DNA of 64,000 nucleotides from Desulfovibrio mangrovi (GTDB lineage: Bacteria > Desulfobacterota > Desulfovibrionia > Desulfovibrionales > Desulfovibrionaceae), in assembly GCF_026230175.1 (NCBI RefSeq), contig NZ_CP104208.1:2542001-2606000 (forward strand). Direction: 5' to 3'. Shown one piece after another: positions 18,555-26,058 of the stretch (positions are counted from its first letter, which is position 1; each line of letters begins with the position of its first letter). A model generated the notes under the pieces. It saw only the letters and a list, made by a program, of their open reading frames with translations, made no database searches and was not told where the DNA came from. The position numbers and the translations under genes were made by a program.

Positions 18555-19829
18555 ATGAGCGACCTTAAGAACATGTACAAGACGATCCTCGGGGATCCGT
18601 TTCCGGCAGAGATGACCGTTCGCCTCGGCGACAAGGAGCTTGTGTACCGCAAGCGCACCTGGACGCTGGAAGGTGAAGAGAAGGGGCTGCGCTACGGCGA
18701 AAACCCCGACCAGCCTGCCGCCCTGTACGAACTGGCAGAGGGCTCCCTTACCCTTGGTGGTGTAACCTTCCGCGGCCCGGGCAAGGGCCTCGTTTCCGCC
18801 CTCACTGAAGAACACATGATTCAGGCAGGCAAGCACCCCGGCAAGACCAACCTCACGGACGTGGACAACGGCATCAACATGCTGCAGTACCTTACTGCCA
18901 AGCCCGCTGCCCTCATCCTCAAGCATAACAACCCCTGCGGCGCCGCATGGTCCGACAAGGGCATTGCCGACGCGCTGGATAAGGCCTTCTGGAGCGACCG
19001 CATCGCTGCATTCGGCGGCGCGGTGGTGGTGAACCGCCCCATGGACAAGGCCGCAGCCGAACTGGTGAACAGCGCCTATTTCGAAGTGGTGGCAGCACCC
19101 GACTTTGAAGAAGGTGTTGTGGATATCCTGAAGAAGCGCAAGAACCTGCGCATTCTGCACATCCCCGGCATGGCCCGCCTTGAGGAACTGGTCAACGAAC
19201 CCTTCCTCGACTTCAAGTGCCTTGCCGACGGCGGCATCATCATCCAGCAGTCCTTCCGCAACCGCATTCTCTCCGTGGACGACTTCATCCCCGCCACCGC
19301 CGAAAAGAACGGCGTGCAGGTGGCGGCACGTAAGCCCACTGCGCAGGAAGCCGAAGACCTGCTCTTCGCATGGGCCATCGAATCCGGCGTGACCTCCAAC
19401 TCCATCATCTTCGCCCGCAGCGGTGCCACCGTGTCCATCGGCACCGGCGAACAGGACCGCGTGGGCTGCGTGGAACTGACCGTGCACAAGGCCTACACCA
19501 AGTTCGCAGACATGCTCGCCTTCAAGGAACAGAACATGTCCCTGTACGAACTCAAGCTCAAGGCACAGAAGGACCCCGCACTGGCCGAAGTTCTCAGCGA
19601 CATCGAAGCACGCACCCGCGCCGAGAAGGGCGGCCTGATGGGAACCGCCATGGTTTCCGACGGTTTCTTCCCCTTCCGCGACGGCGTGGATGCGGCACTG
19701 GCACACGGCGTGGCAGCCATTGCGCAGCCCGGCGGCTCCGTACGCGACCACGAAGTGATTCAGGCCGTCAACGAAGCCAGCCCGCAGGTAGCCATGGTGT
19801 TCACGGGCCAACGTTCGTTCAAGCACTAA
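18555..19829 (+). CDS. purH: AICAR transformylase domain protein (PurH without cyclohydrolase domain)
   Basis: Transfers a formyl group from 10-formyl-tetrahydrofolate to AICAR in purine synthesis. The 424 residues cover only the transformylase half of PurH: RYGENPDQPAALYE, LILKHNNPCGAA (catalytic Lys-His region), DRIAAFGGAVV, MARLEEL, SNSIIFARSGATVSIGTGEQDRV, and the end VFTGQRSFKH. The N-terminal IMP cyclohydrolase (MGS-like) domain is missing, so a separate cyclohydrolase must exist elsewhere. ATG 18555 is chosen because GGGAG lies about 10 bases upstream and the sequence before it is not protein-like. It is a single gene. Confidence 0.93.
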   Translation: MSDLKNMYKTILGDPFPAEMTVRLGDKELVYRKRTWTLEGEEKGLRYGENPDQPAALYELAEGSLTLGGVTFRGPGKGLVSALTEEHMIQAGKHPGKTNLTDVDNGINMLQYLTAKPAALILKHNNPCGAAWSDKGIADALDKAFWSDRIAAFGGAVVVNRPMDKAAAELVNSAYFEVVAAPDFEEGVVDILKKRKNLRILHIPGMARLEELVNEPFLDFKCLADGGIIIQQSFRNRILSVDDFIPATAEKNGVQVAARKPTAQEAEDLLFAWAIESGVTSNSIIFARSGATVSIGTGEQDRVGCVELTVHKAYTKFADMLAFKEQNMSLYELKLKAQKDPALAEVLSDIEARTRAEKGGLMGTAMVSDGFFPFRDGVDAALAHGVAAIAQPGGSVRDHEVIQAVNEASPQVAMVFTGQRSFKH

Positions 19830-19954
19830 GAAGCAAAGACGGCTTCTTGTCTTCGATGAGCAGGGGAATTACTCCCTTGCACACCGCGACTGCGCATCTG
19901 CCCTGTGCATGATGTGCTTCGCGGTCTGATCGCAGATTGATGTGTTTTCACGAT

Positions 19955-19980
19955 GGGGAGGAACCGGACGGTTCCTCCCC
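19955..19980. repeat. Perfect inverted repeat (possible purH terminator stem)
   Basis: GGGGAGGAACCG and its complement are separated by only two bases. There is no T-run on either strand, so it could be a stem acting with Rho or an mRNA-stabilising hairpin. Confidence 0.6.
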
Positions 19981-20052
19981 ACGATACAAAAAAACATTTT
20001 CCATTGGTCTCAAAGGCAGGGAATTCCCACCGGCCAAGTTCCGCTATCGGGG

Positions 20053-20105
20053 CTTCCCAAGGGGATCATCCCCCTTGGCCGGGTTCGGGGCAACGCCCCG
20101 ACTCC
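20053..20105 (-). repeat. Dispersed GC-rich intergenic element, copy 1
   Basis: On the minus strand it reads AGGGGGATGATCCCC followed a few bases later by GCCCCGATAGCGG. A second copy at 48266-48305 on the plus strand shares AGGGGGATGATCCCC and then ACCCCGCATAAGCG. Both lie in gaps. It also contains the hairpin TCGGGGCAACGCCCCGA. Confidence 0.5.
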
Positions 20106-20178
20106 CCCAACAATAACGTCGTTCACCAACAGGCCGCCCGCACTTGCAACAACAGCGGCAGCACATAAAGCAGGCAGT

Positions 20179-22254
20179 ATGACATCTTCTCTGGTCCGGT
20201 TTCCGGGCCCCGGCTGCGTCGTGGAATTCATGCACGGCAACAAGGCGCAGGTGGCGTGGGTTCTTGAAGAACAATCCGGCAAGCTCCGGCTGCTCACCAT
20301 GAGCAAACGCGAGATGAAACTCGCATCTGCGCGCATTCTTCCGTGGGCCGGGCCCACGTATTCCGGCGAACGTTCGCGCCAGCAGATTGCAGACATCCTT
20401 GAAGAGCATCATGCGCGCCGCGACTCCCGCGAAGCGGAAATCAACCCGCTGGAACTCTGGGACCTCGCACAGGGCGAAGTGGAAAAAGCTTCCATCGAAT
20501 GGTTTGCCGAACTCCTCTTCTCCAACCCCGACGTGGACGACATCGCCGCGCTCGGTCATGCCATGATCGCCTGCAAGACACACTTCCGCTTCTCTCCACC
20601 GGACTTCGAAATCTACCCGGCCGAACGGGTGGAAGCACGCAAGATCGAAGAGCAGAAACGCGAAGAACGTGAACTGCTGGTCACACAGGGGCAGGACTTC
20701 TTCCTCGCCCTGTGGGACAACGTGACCAAAGGCAAAGCCCTCGGCAAGGAACCGGAAGGCGAACTGCGCGAGCGCCTCAAGCACGTTATTCTGGGCCGCA
20801 TGGCCGATCCGGACAATCACGAGATCGAGCAGGTCTGGAAGCTGCTCGCCAAGGGGCTGCCCGAAGACCAGCACATGGCGCTGAAGCTGGCACAGGCCTG
20901 GAAACTGGTGCCCCCGCATCACAACTTCTGGCTCGACCGCGCCGGCTACGACACCTCGGACAACTGGGCTGCCCCCTTTGCAACGGACATTGCCACTCTG
21001 CAGGAACGCGTGACCGCCCTTGGCAGAGAGCCGGAAGCGAACAACTATATTTCCATAGACTCCGCCACTACGCGGGACATTGACGACGCTTTCCATGTCA
21101 GCCGCGCCGATGACGGCAATTATGACCTGCGCATCGCCATAGCCTGCCCCGCGCTGGAATGGCCCTTCGGCAGCGCCTTCGACAAGGAAGTGATGCGCCG
21201 CGCCACCAGCGTGTATCTGCCGGAAGGCAACGGCAACATGATGCCGGAAGAACTCGGCACGGACTTCTACAGCCTCAAGGCTGAAGAACTCCGACCCTCC
21301 ATGGTGCTGCGCGTATCTGTTGCCCCGGACGGCGAGCTCCTCGCCTGCGAGCCGGAAATCACGTGGGTGCGCCTTGCCGCCAATCTCACTTACATCGACT
21401 GCGAAGCCGTGATCGAAGGCGGTGGCGACAACACGCCCGCAGCCGCCTACAAAGATCAGATCCTGCTGGGACTGGAACTGGCGGACATCCTCATCGCCCG
21501 CCGCGTCAAGCGCGGTGCCGTGATCATCGACCGAGACGACCCCAAGGTCGTTCTTTCCGGTGAAGGTGCGGACGTGAAGGTGGACATCAAGGACCCCGAT
21601 CCCGTTCCGCGCTCCATGCTGCTGGTAAGCGAGATGATGATTCTGGCCAACTCCGCCGTTTCGCTCTGGGCGCGCCAGCGCGAGGTGGCGCTGCTGCACC
21701 GCACGCAGGACGTGGCCGTGCCCAAGGAATACGCGGGCATCTGGAGCGAGCCGCACGACATTGCCCGCGTGGTGAAGTCGCTGTCTTCCGCCCTGCTTGA
21801 GCCCCTGCCCAAGCCGCACCGCGGCATCGGCGTGGACGGCTACAGCCCCATCACTTCGCCGCTTCGCCGCTATCCCGACCTCGTGAACGTGGCACAGGTG
21901 CTGCACATGCTGCACAACGGCACTCCGCGGTGGACAAAGGACGAATTGATTGCCATGTTGCCGTTGCTGAGTTCACGTCTGGATGCCGTAGGCCAGATTC
22001 AACGCTTCCGGCCGCGATACTGGAAACTGCTGCACTTCAAACAGCAAGGCGACAAGGTCTGGTGGGATGCCGTGGTCACCGAAGACAACGACCTGTTCGT
22101 CACCGTGTCCCTGCCGCGGGAACAGATCTTCGTACGCGGACGACGCAAGTCTTTCGGCGACAAGGTGTACCCCGGTCAGCACCTGCAGGTGCGCATCGGC
22201 AAAGTACATCCGCTGGAGAACGAAATCCAGATTCTGGATGTGATGGAAGAGTAA
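20179..22254 (+). CDS. RNase II/R-family 3'-5' exoribonuclease (RNB domain)
   Basis: Degrades RNA processively from the 3' end. The RNB domain occupies about residues 285-610; its acidic catalytic cluster is in SIDSATTRDIDDAF, closely matching E. coli RNase II, with VYLPEGNGNMMPE and the closing YSPITSPLRRYPDL motif. The first 280 residues lack clear cold-shock domains and instead hold an SH3-like start (FPGPGCVVEF) and a long charged helical region, while a short S1-like segment ends the protein. This layout resembles the RNase II-like proteins of cyanobacteria and plastids more than RNase R. ATG 20179 is chosen because the 79 codons before it are not protein-like. Confidence 0.92.
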   Translation: MTSSLVRFPGPGCVVEFMHGNKAQVAWVLEEQSGKLRLLTMSKREMKLASARILPWAGPTYSGERSRQQIADILEEHHARRDSREAEINPLELWDLAQGEVEKASIEWFAELLFSNPDVDDIAALGHAMIACKTHFRFSPPDFEIYPAERVEARKIEEQKREERELLVTQGQDFFLALWDNVTKGKALGKEPEGELRERLKHVILGRMADPDNHEIEQVWKLLAKGLPEDQHMALKLAQAWKLVPPHHNFWLDRAGYDTSDNWAAPFATDIATLQERVTALGREPEANNYISIDSATTRDIDDAFHVSRADDGNYDLRIAIACPALEWPFGSAFDKEVMRRATSVYLPEGNGNMMPEELGTDFYSLKAEELRPSMVLRVSVAPDGELLACEPEITWVRLAANLTYIDCEAVIEGGGDNTPAAAYKDQILLGLELADILIARRVKRGAVIIDRDDPKVVLSGEGADVKVDIKDPDPVPRSMLLVSEMMILANSAVSLWARQREVALLHRTQDVAVPKEYAGIWSEPHDIARVVKSLSSALLEPLPKPHRGIGVDGYSPITSPLRRYPDLVNVAQVLHMLHNGTPRWTKDELIAMLPLLSSRLDAVGQIQRFRPRYWKLLHFKQQGDKVWWDAVVTEDNDLFVTVSLPREQIFVRGRRKSFGDKVYPGQHLQVRIGKVHPLENEIQILDVMEE

Positions 22255-22279
22255 ACGTTTTCTTTCCGGATTTTTTTCA

Positions 22280-22312
22280 CCTCCGGCGGTGCGTTAAGCG
22301 AGCCTCCGGCGG
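22280..22312 (+). repeat. Two CCTCCGGCGG direct repeats
   Basis: Copies at 22280-22289 and 22303-22312, followed by a GCGCAACCGCGC-type imperfect hairpin. An inverted copy, CCGCCGGAGG, sits at 22528-22537. This resembles the GC-rich trailers common after Desulfovibrio genes. Confidence 0.5.
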
Positions 22313-22407
22313 CCAAGGGCGCAACCGCGCCTTTGGAAACCAGTTTACGTACAAACGCGCCATCCGCGTTACGATGAAACGCTGTACGCCCCCCCGCCCC
22401 TATACAT

Positions 22408-22413
22408 TATAAT
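22408..22413 (+). promoter_or_regulatory. Candidate -10 of the plsY-thrC promoter
   Basis: A perfect TATAAT, but no good -35 at the right distance. A transcript from here would have a leader of about 170 nt. Confidence 0.35.
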
Positions 22414-22448
22414 GGGTGAAGACGTGCAGTTCATCAAACAATAGCTGT

Positions 22449-22537
22449 ACCTCGCTGAGCGAGGTGCAGGGGACCAGTGAAACGTATCTGTTGATCACCT
22501 CCTGCCGGATGTCGGGCAAAGCCTGACCCGCCGGAGG
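22449..22537 (+). promoter_or_regulatory. Candidate structured 5' leader of plsY-thrC
   Basis: Hairpin 1: ACCTCGC-TGA-GCGAGGT (22449-22465). Hairpin 2: inner stem GTCGGGC/GCCTGAC (22511-22527) inside an imperfect outer stem CCTCC/GGAGG (22498-22537). Between them, CACCTCCT (22496-22503) could pair either with hairpin 2 or with the plsY ribosome site AGGAG (22583-22587). It matches no riboswitch class I know. Confidence 0.35.
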
Positions 22538-22592
22538 CGAGCCACTCGACAAGTAAAAAAACAATTTCTTCATTCGCTGAATAGGAGAGAAC

Positions 22593-23198
22593 ATGCTGGG
22601 TATAATTCTGTGGTTGCTCATTGCGTACATGGTTGGTTCCATTCCCTTCGGCCTGCTCATCGCCAAGTCCGCCTGCGGCATTGACCCGCGTTCCGGCGGC
22701 AGCCGCAACGTAGGCGCAACCAACGTGGCCCGTCTGTGCGGCACCCGCTGGGGCATTGCAACGCTGACCTGCGACCTGCTGAAAGGCGCCCTGCCCGTAT
22801 GGATCGGCATGGTGGTGAGCGATCATCCCCTGTTCCTTTCCTGCGTCGCGCTGGCGGCTCTGGGCGGCCATGTGTATTCCATGTTCCTCGACTTCAAGGG
22901 CGGCAAGGCCGTTGCCACCACCATCGGCATCTTCATTCCGCTGGCGTTCAAGAGCATTCTCCTTGCGGCCATCGCCTGTGCGCTGGTCATCTGGCGTTCC
23001 GGCTACGTTTCCCTTGGTTCCCTTACGCTGGTAACCGTCATGCCGCTGCTGCTCTTCCTTGGCGGCAGCTGGTCCTATATTCCGCTGTCACTGGTGGTGA
23101 TGGCCTTTGTGTACTGGACGCACCGTGAAAACATCGGGCGTCTGGCACGTGGTGAAGAAAAGGCTTGGCAGAAAAAGAAACACGAGGAGCAGGCATAA
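22593..23198 (+). CDS. plsY: Glycerol-3-phosphate acyltransferase PlsY
   Basis: An inner-membrane enzyme that transfers acyl groups from acyl phosphate to glycerol-3-phosphate, the first step of phospholipid synthesis. The 201 residues form about five membrane segments and carry the three family motifs: GSIPFGLL, then [11 protein letters not shown], then [18 protein letters not shown], with HRENIGRL near the end. The C-terminus is a charged tail rich in Lys and Glu. AGGAG is six bases before ATG. The stop codon overlaps the thrC start (TAATG), coupling the two although their pathways are unrelated. Confidence 0.96.
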   Translation: MLGIILWLLIAYMVGSIPFGLLIAKSACGIDPRSGGSRNVGATNVARLCGTRWGIATLTCDLLKGALPVWIGMVVSDHPLFLSCVALAALGGHVYSMFLDFKGGKAVATTIGIFIPLAFKSILLAAIACALVIWRSGYVSLGSLTLVTVMPLLLFLGGSWSYIPLSLVVMAFVYWTHRENIGRLARGEEKAWQKKKHEEQA

Positions 23199-24649
23199 TG
23201 CGAAACGCAGACGTGTTCCCCCGATACAGGGGAAATATGGAGTATTTCTGCCTTGGCTGCGGAGAACGCCACGGCGTGGATGAATTGCTGTACACCTGCC
23301 CGAGCTGCGGCGGCGTGTTCATGCTGGACAACCTTGCCTTCGACAAGCTGGCGGAGACCTCCGGCGACGAATGGCGCGAAGTTTTCGATGAGCGCGCAAG
23401 CTCGCGCAACACCGCCCTGCGCGGCATCTTCCGTTTTTATGAGCTGATGGCACCCGTGATGGAAGAGGAAGACATCGTCTACCTCGGCGAGGGCAATACC
23501 CCCATTGTGGAAGCCAGCAAGCATCTGGTCGCCAAGACCGGGGTGCAGTTCGCCTACAAGAACGACGGCCAGAATCCCAGCGCCTCCTTCAAGGACCGCG
23601 GCATGGCCTGCGCGTTTTCGTACCTCAAGGCGCTGGTACGCAAGCACGGCTGGGACGAAGTGCTTACCGTATGCGCATCCACCGGAGACACCTCGGCCGC
23701 TGCGGCGCTATACGCCTCCTACGTCGGCAAGCCGCTCAAGTCCGTTGTGCTGCTGCCCCACGGCAAGGTGACCCCCCAGCAGCTTTCCCAGCCGCTCGGC
23801 TCCGGCGCCACCGTGCTGGAAGTACCCGGCGTGTTCGACGACTGCATGAAGGTGGTTGAGCATCTGGCGGAAAACTACCGTGTGGCCCTGCTCAACTCCA
23901 AGAACAGCTGGCGCATTCTGGGTCAGGAATCCTACGCCTTTGAAATCGCCCAGTGGTACAACTGGGACGTGGCCGACAAGTGCGTGTTCGTACCCATCGG
24001 CAACGCCGGCAACATCACCGCCGTCATGGGTGGCTTCCTCAAGATGTTCCGCCTCGGCATCATCACTGCCCTGCCGCGCGTGTTCGGCGTGCAGTCGCAC
24101 CATGCCGACCCCGTCTACCGCTACTACAGCGTGGAAGATCCCAAGGAACGCGAGTACAAGCCGGTGAAGGTAACCCCTTCCGTGGCGCAGGCCGCCATGA
24201 TCGGCAACCCCGTTTCCTTCCCCCGCGTGAAGCATTTTGCGGAACAGTTCGAAGCCATCGGCGGCCGCGACGCGTTTCAGGTGCTTCAGGTGACCGAGCA
24301 GCAGATCATGGATTCCATGATCGAAGCAAACATGCACGGCCACATTGCCTGCACGCAGGGCGGCGAATGCTTCGCGGGCCTCAAGCGCGCCATCGAACTC
24401 GGCCTGATCAAGGAAGGCCAGAGCGCCGTGCTGGACGCCACCGCCCATGCGCTGAAGTTCTCCGGCTTTCAGGACATGTACTTCAGCAACACGTTCCCGC
24501 CGGAATACGGCGTAACGCCGGACATGTCGCTGTCCAACGCGCCCGAGCTGCTGGTGGATACGGAAGCGAAGGAAAAGCTCTCGCCTGAAGAGTTCACCCT
24601 CACCGCCGCCAAGGCCATCGCAGACAGACTGGGACTGGCAAGCAAGTAG
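23198..24649 (+). CDS. thrC: Threonine synthase
   Basis: A pyridoxal-phosphate enzyme converting O-phosphohomoserine to threonine. It has 483 residues. A zinc-ribbon-like start (CLGCGERH...CPSCGG) precedes the PLP fold. The PLP lysine is Lys132 in NPSASFKDRGM, followed by STGDTSAAAALYA and PIGNAGNITAVMGG, which hold the cofactor phosphate. The sequence continues with a threonine-synthase C-terminal region. The start at 23198 shares its first base with the plsY stop, and a GAGGAGC ribosome site lies inside plsY. A terminator follows 27 nt after the stop. Confidence 0.95.
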   Translation: MRNADVFPRYRGNMEYFCLGCGERHGVDELLYTCPSCGGVFMLDNLAFDKLAETSGDEWREVFDERASSRNTALRGIFRFYELMAPVMEEEDIVYLGEGNTPIVEASKHLVAKTGVQFAYKNDGQNPSASFKDRGMACAFSYLKALVRKHGWDEVLTVCASTGDTSAAAALYASYVGKPLKSVVLLPHGKVTPQQLSQPLGSGATVLEVPGVFDDCMKVVEHLAENYRVALLNSKNSWRILGQESYAFEIAQWYNWDVADKCVFVPIGNAGNITAVMGGFLKMFRLGIITALPRVFGVQSHHADPVYRYYSVEDPKEREYKPVKVTPSVAQAAMIGNPVSFPRVKHFAEQFEAIGGRDAFQVLQVTEQQIMDSMIEANMHGHIACTQGGECFAGLKRAIELGLIKEGQSAVLDATAHALKFSGFQDMYFSNTFPPEYGVTPDMSLSNAPELLVDTEAKEKLSPEEFTLTAAKAIADRLGLASK

Positions 24650-24676
24650 CCGCCCCCCCGCAAACGACAAAGAATG

Positions 24677-24710
24677 AATCCCCCGATGCTCACGGCAGCG
24701 GGGGATTTTT
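24677..24710 (+). terminator. Rho-independent terminator of plsY-thrC
   Basis: Nine-base stem AATCCCCCG with its complement, an inner small TGC/GCA stem, and a T-run. It marks the edge of the GC-rich core region; the sequence after it is AT-rich. Confidence 0.9.
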
Positions 24711-24740
24711 CATTTTATTTCACGCAATAAAATCATTAAA

Positions 24741-24857
24741 ACAAGTTATAGCTTTCTTATTAAGCATAAAAAAGAAAGTTAAAACTTTCTTTTAAATTTT
24801 AATATTACAAGTTATAGCTTGTTTACAAACGACACAATTACAAGCTATAACTTGTAA
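24741..24857. promoter_or_regulatory. Array of four palindromic operators, 33 bp apart
   Basis: Four sites share the core AAGYTAWARCTT: 24741-24756 (ACAAGTTATAGCTTTC), 24772-24791 (AAGAAAGTTAAAACTTTCTT, nine-base perfect arms), 24807-24822 (ACAAGTTATAGCTTGT) and 24840-24855 (ACAAGCTATAACTTGT). Their centres are at 24748.5, 24781.5, 24814.5 and 24847.5, exactly 33 bp apart, about three helical turns, so bound dimers would lie on nearly the same face of the DNA. The likely binder is the Xre-type protein encoded next. Confidence 0.75.
24822..24851 (+). promoter_or_regulatory. Promoter of the Xre/Fic operon inside the operators
   Basis: -35 TTTACA (five of six), 18-nt spacer, -10 TATAAC (five of six). 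The -35 starts at the last base of the third operator and the -10 is the centre of the fourth, so binding there should block RNA polymerase. Confidence 0.6.
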
Positions 24858-24892
24858 AATATTATGAACAGGTTTTCTCTGTGGATCAGGAT

Positions 24893-25348
24893 ATGAGCTA
24901 TAACACACTGAAAATACGCCAAATTGATACAACTCTCGCGCTCTGGCGCAAGGCTGCACTCCCTCCGCGTCCCGGCAAAGGATGGATTCATGCCATACGA
25001 ACTGCGCTCAGCATGAGTTCCGCCGCCCTCGGTGCACGTCTCGGCATGACTGGTGCCGGTGTTCTGAGCCTTGAGGCGGCGGAAGCTACAGACTCAATCA
25101 CCCTTGGCACCCTCCGCAAAATTGCCACAGCTCTGGATTGCGAGCTGCAATACGCACTGGTGCCCAAACATGGCATTGCAGAAACACTGCAGAAGCGAGC
25201 CAAGGAAGTGGCGCGCGAACGAGTACTGCGGGTGAGCCACACCATGGCACTGGAAGAACAGGCTGTTGATAGCGAACTTACCCGTAGCCAGATTGAAGAA
25301 CTGGCAGAGACCCTGCTGCGCAAACGGACAAAGGAACTGTGGCGATGA
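24893..25348 (+). CDS. Xre-type regulator/antitoxin, 'mobile mystery protein A' family
   Basis: A 151-residue cytoplasmic protein. Residues about 34-90 are a Cro/C1-type helix-turn-helix (SMSSAALGARLGMTGAGVLS, then TLRKIATALDCELQYALVP). The rest is a charged helical tail with the family's most recognisable segment, RVSHTMALEEQAV. That segment fits the Fic inhibitory motif [S/T]xxxE (Thr117, Glu121), though Glu replaces the usual Gly/Asn after it. From memory this is the TIGR02612 family, almost always found beside a Fic protein on mobile DNA. The start may be ATG 24893 or GTG 24881 (AGG eight bases upstream of the GTG). The stop overlaps the next start (ATGA). Confidence 0.85.
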   Translation: MSYNTLKIRQIDTTLALWRKAALPPRPGKGWIHAIRTALSMSSAALGARLGMTGAGVLSLEAAEATDSITLGTLRKIATALDCELQYALVPKHGIAETLQKRAKEVARERVLRVSHTMALEEQAVDSELTRSQIEELAETLLRKRTKELWR

Positions 25349-25926
25349 AGTATACATATCCTCCCGGCGCGACTCCGCTGAACGCGGATGAAGCATCCGG
25401 CCTGATTCCCGACCACATCACCACACAGGATGCCCTCAACGAATGGGAACAGCAGAACATTCTTGATGGGTTGAACTGGGCACTGAAGCAACACAAGCGC
25501 GAATTGCTCGACGACCTCTTTGTGCGGGATCTTCATAAAAAGATGTTCGACAAAACTTGGAAGTGGGCTGGCACCTACCGCAGGAGCAACAAGAACATCG
25601 GGATAGAATGGCAGACGATTCCCGTTGAACTCAGGAATCTCTTTGCCGATGTGTCCTTCCAGATAGAACACAAGTCCTTTCCTCCTGACGAACTCGCAAC
25701 CCGTTTTCACCACCGGCTTGTGGCAATACATCCTTTCCCTAACGGTAATGGACGGCATGCCCGTATGATGGCGGACTTGCTGATACAACGCCTCGGCGGC
25801 GAACCGTTCAGCTGGGGCGGACGCTCTCTTGTGCAGCACGGGGACGAGCGGGAGAGATATATTGCCGCGCTGCAGGCAGCAGACAAGGAGGACTACACCT
25901 CCCTCATGGAGTTTGTCCGGAGCTAA
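25345..25926 (+). CDS. Fic/DOC-family protein, 'mobile mystery protein B' type (putative AMPylating toxin)
   Basis: A 193-residue protein of the Fic superfamily, which usually transfers AMP or another nucleotide part onto target proteins. The active-site loop HPFPNGNGR is at residues 129-137, with catalytic His129 and the phosphate-binding GNGR complete; the metal-binding position is Asn133 where canonical Fic proteins have Asp or Glu. The family's N-terminal WKWAGTYR segment (residues 72-79) is present. AAGGAAC lies eight bases before ATG 25345. Translation is coupled to the upstream regulator through an ATGA overlap, the usual layout of antitoxin followed by toxin. The target is unknown. 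Confidence 0.88.
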   Translation: MKYTYPPGATPLNADEASGLIPDHITTQDALNEWEQQNILDGLNWALKQHKRELLDDLFVRDLHKKMFDKTWKWAGTYRRSNKNIGIEWQTIPVELRNLFADVSFQIEHKSFPPDELATRFHHRLVAIHPFPNGNGRHARMMADLLIQRLGGEPFSWGGRSLVQHGDERERYIAALQAADKEDYTSLMEFVRS

Positions 25927-26015
25927 GCCGGTACACCGCGAGACAAAATACACATGTCTTGTGCCGAGAATATTGCAAGGACAGGCAAGCTTGCCCCTGC
26001 ACTGACAAAGCAAGA

Positions 26016-26053
26016 CAAAACCCCCGCTGTTCATTGGGCAGCGGGGGTTTTTT
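26016..26053. terminator. Bidirectional terminator after the Fic gene
   Basis: Eleven-base stem AACCCCCGCTG with its complement, nine-base loop, T-run on the right and A-run on the left. It separates the Fic gene from the converging flavoprotein gene. Confidence 0.9.
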
Positions 26054-26058
26054 ATATG

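Larger units (their letters stand above)
19830..20178. other. Intergenic gap between purH and the RNB gene
   Basis: No gene is seen in these 349 nt. They contain a strong 12-bp hairpin (19955-19980) without a U-run and a GC-rich dispersed element (20053-20105). No convincing promoter for the following gene was found. Confidence 0.6.
22255..22592. other. Long structured leader/intergenic region before plsY
   Basis: 338 nt without a gene. It holds two CCTCCGGCGG direct repeats (22280-22289 and 22303-22312), an inverted copy within 22528-22538, a perfect TATAAT at 22408, and two hairpins at 22449-22465 and 22498-22537. Confidence 0.6.

Noticed and set aside
19942-20178. Longer N-terminus of the RNB exonuclease
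   Set aside because: The 79 codons cross a hairpin and a dispersed repeat and are not protein-like; ATG 20179 fits the family.
24741-24857. CRISPR-like array (regular 33-bp spacing)
   Set aside because: The repeats are short degenerate palindromes, the spaces between them are short AT-rich DNA, no cas gene is nearby, and a promoter is embedded in them. Operators explain them better.
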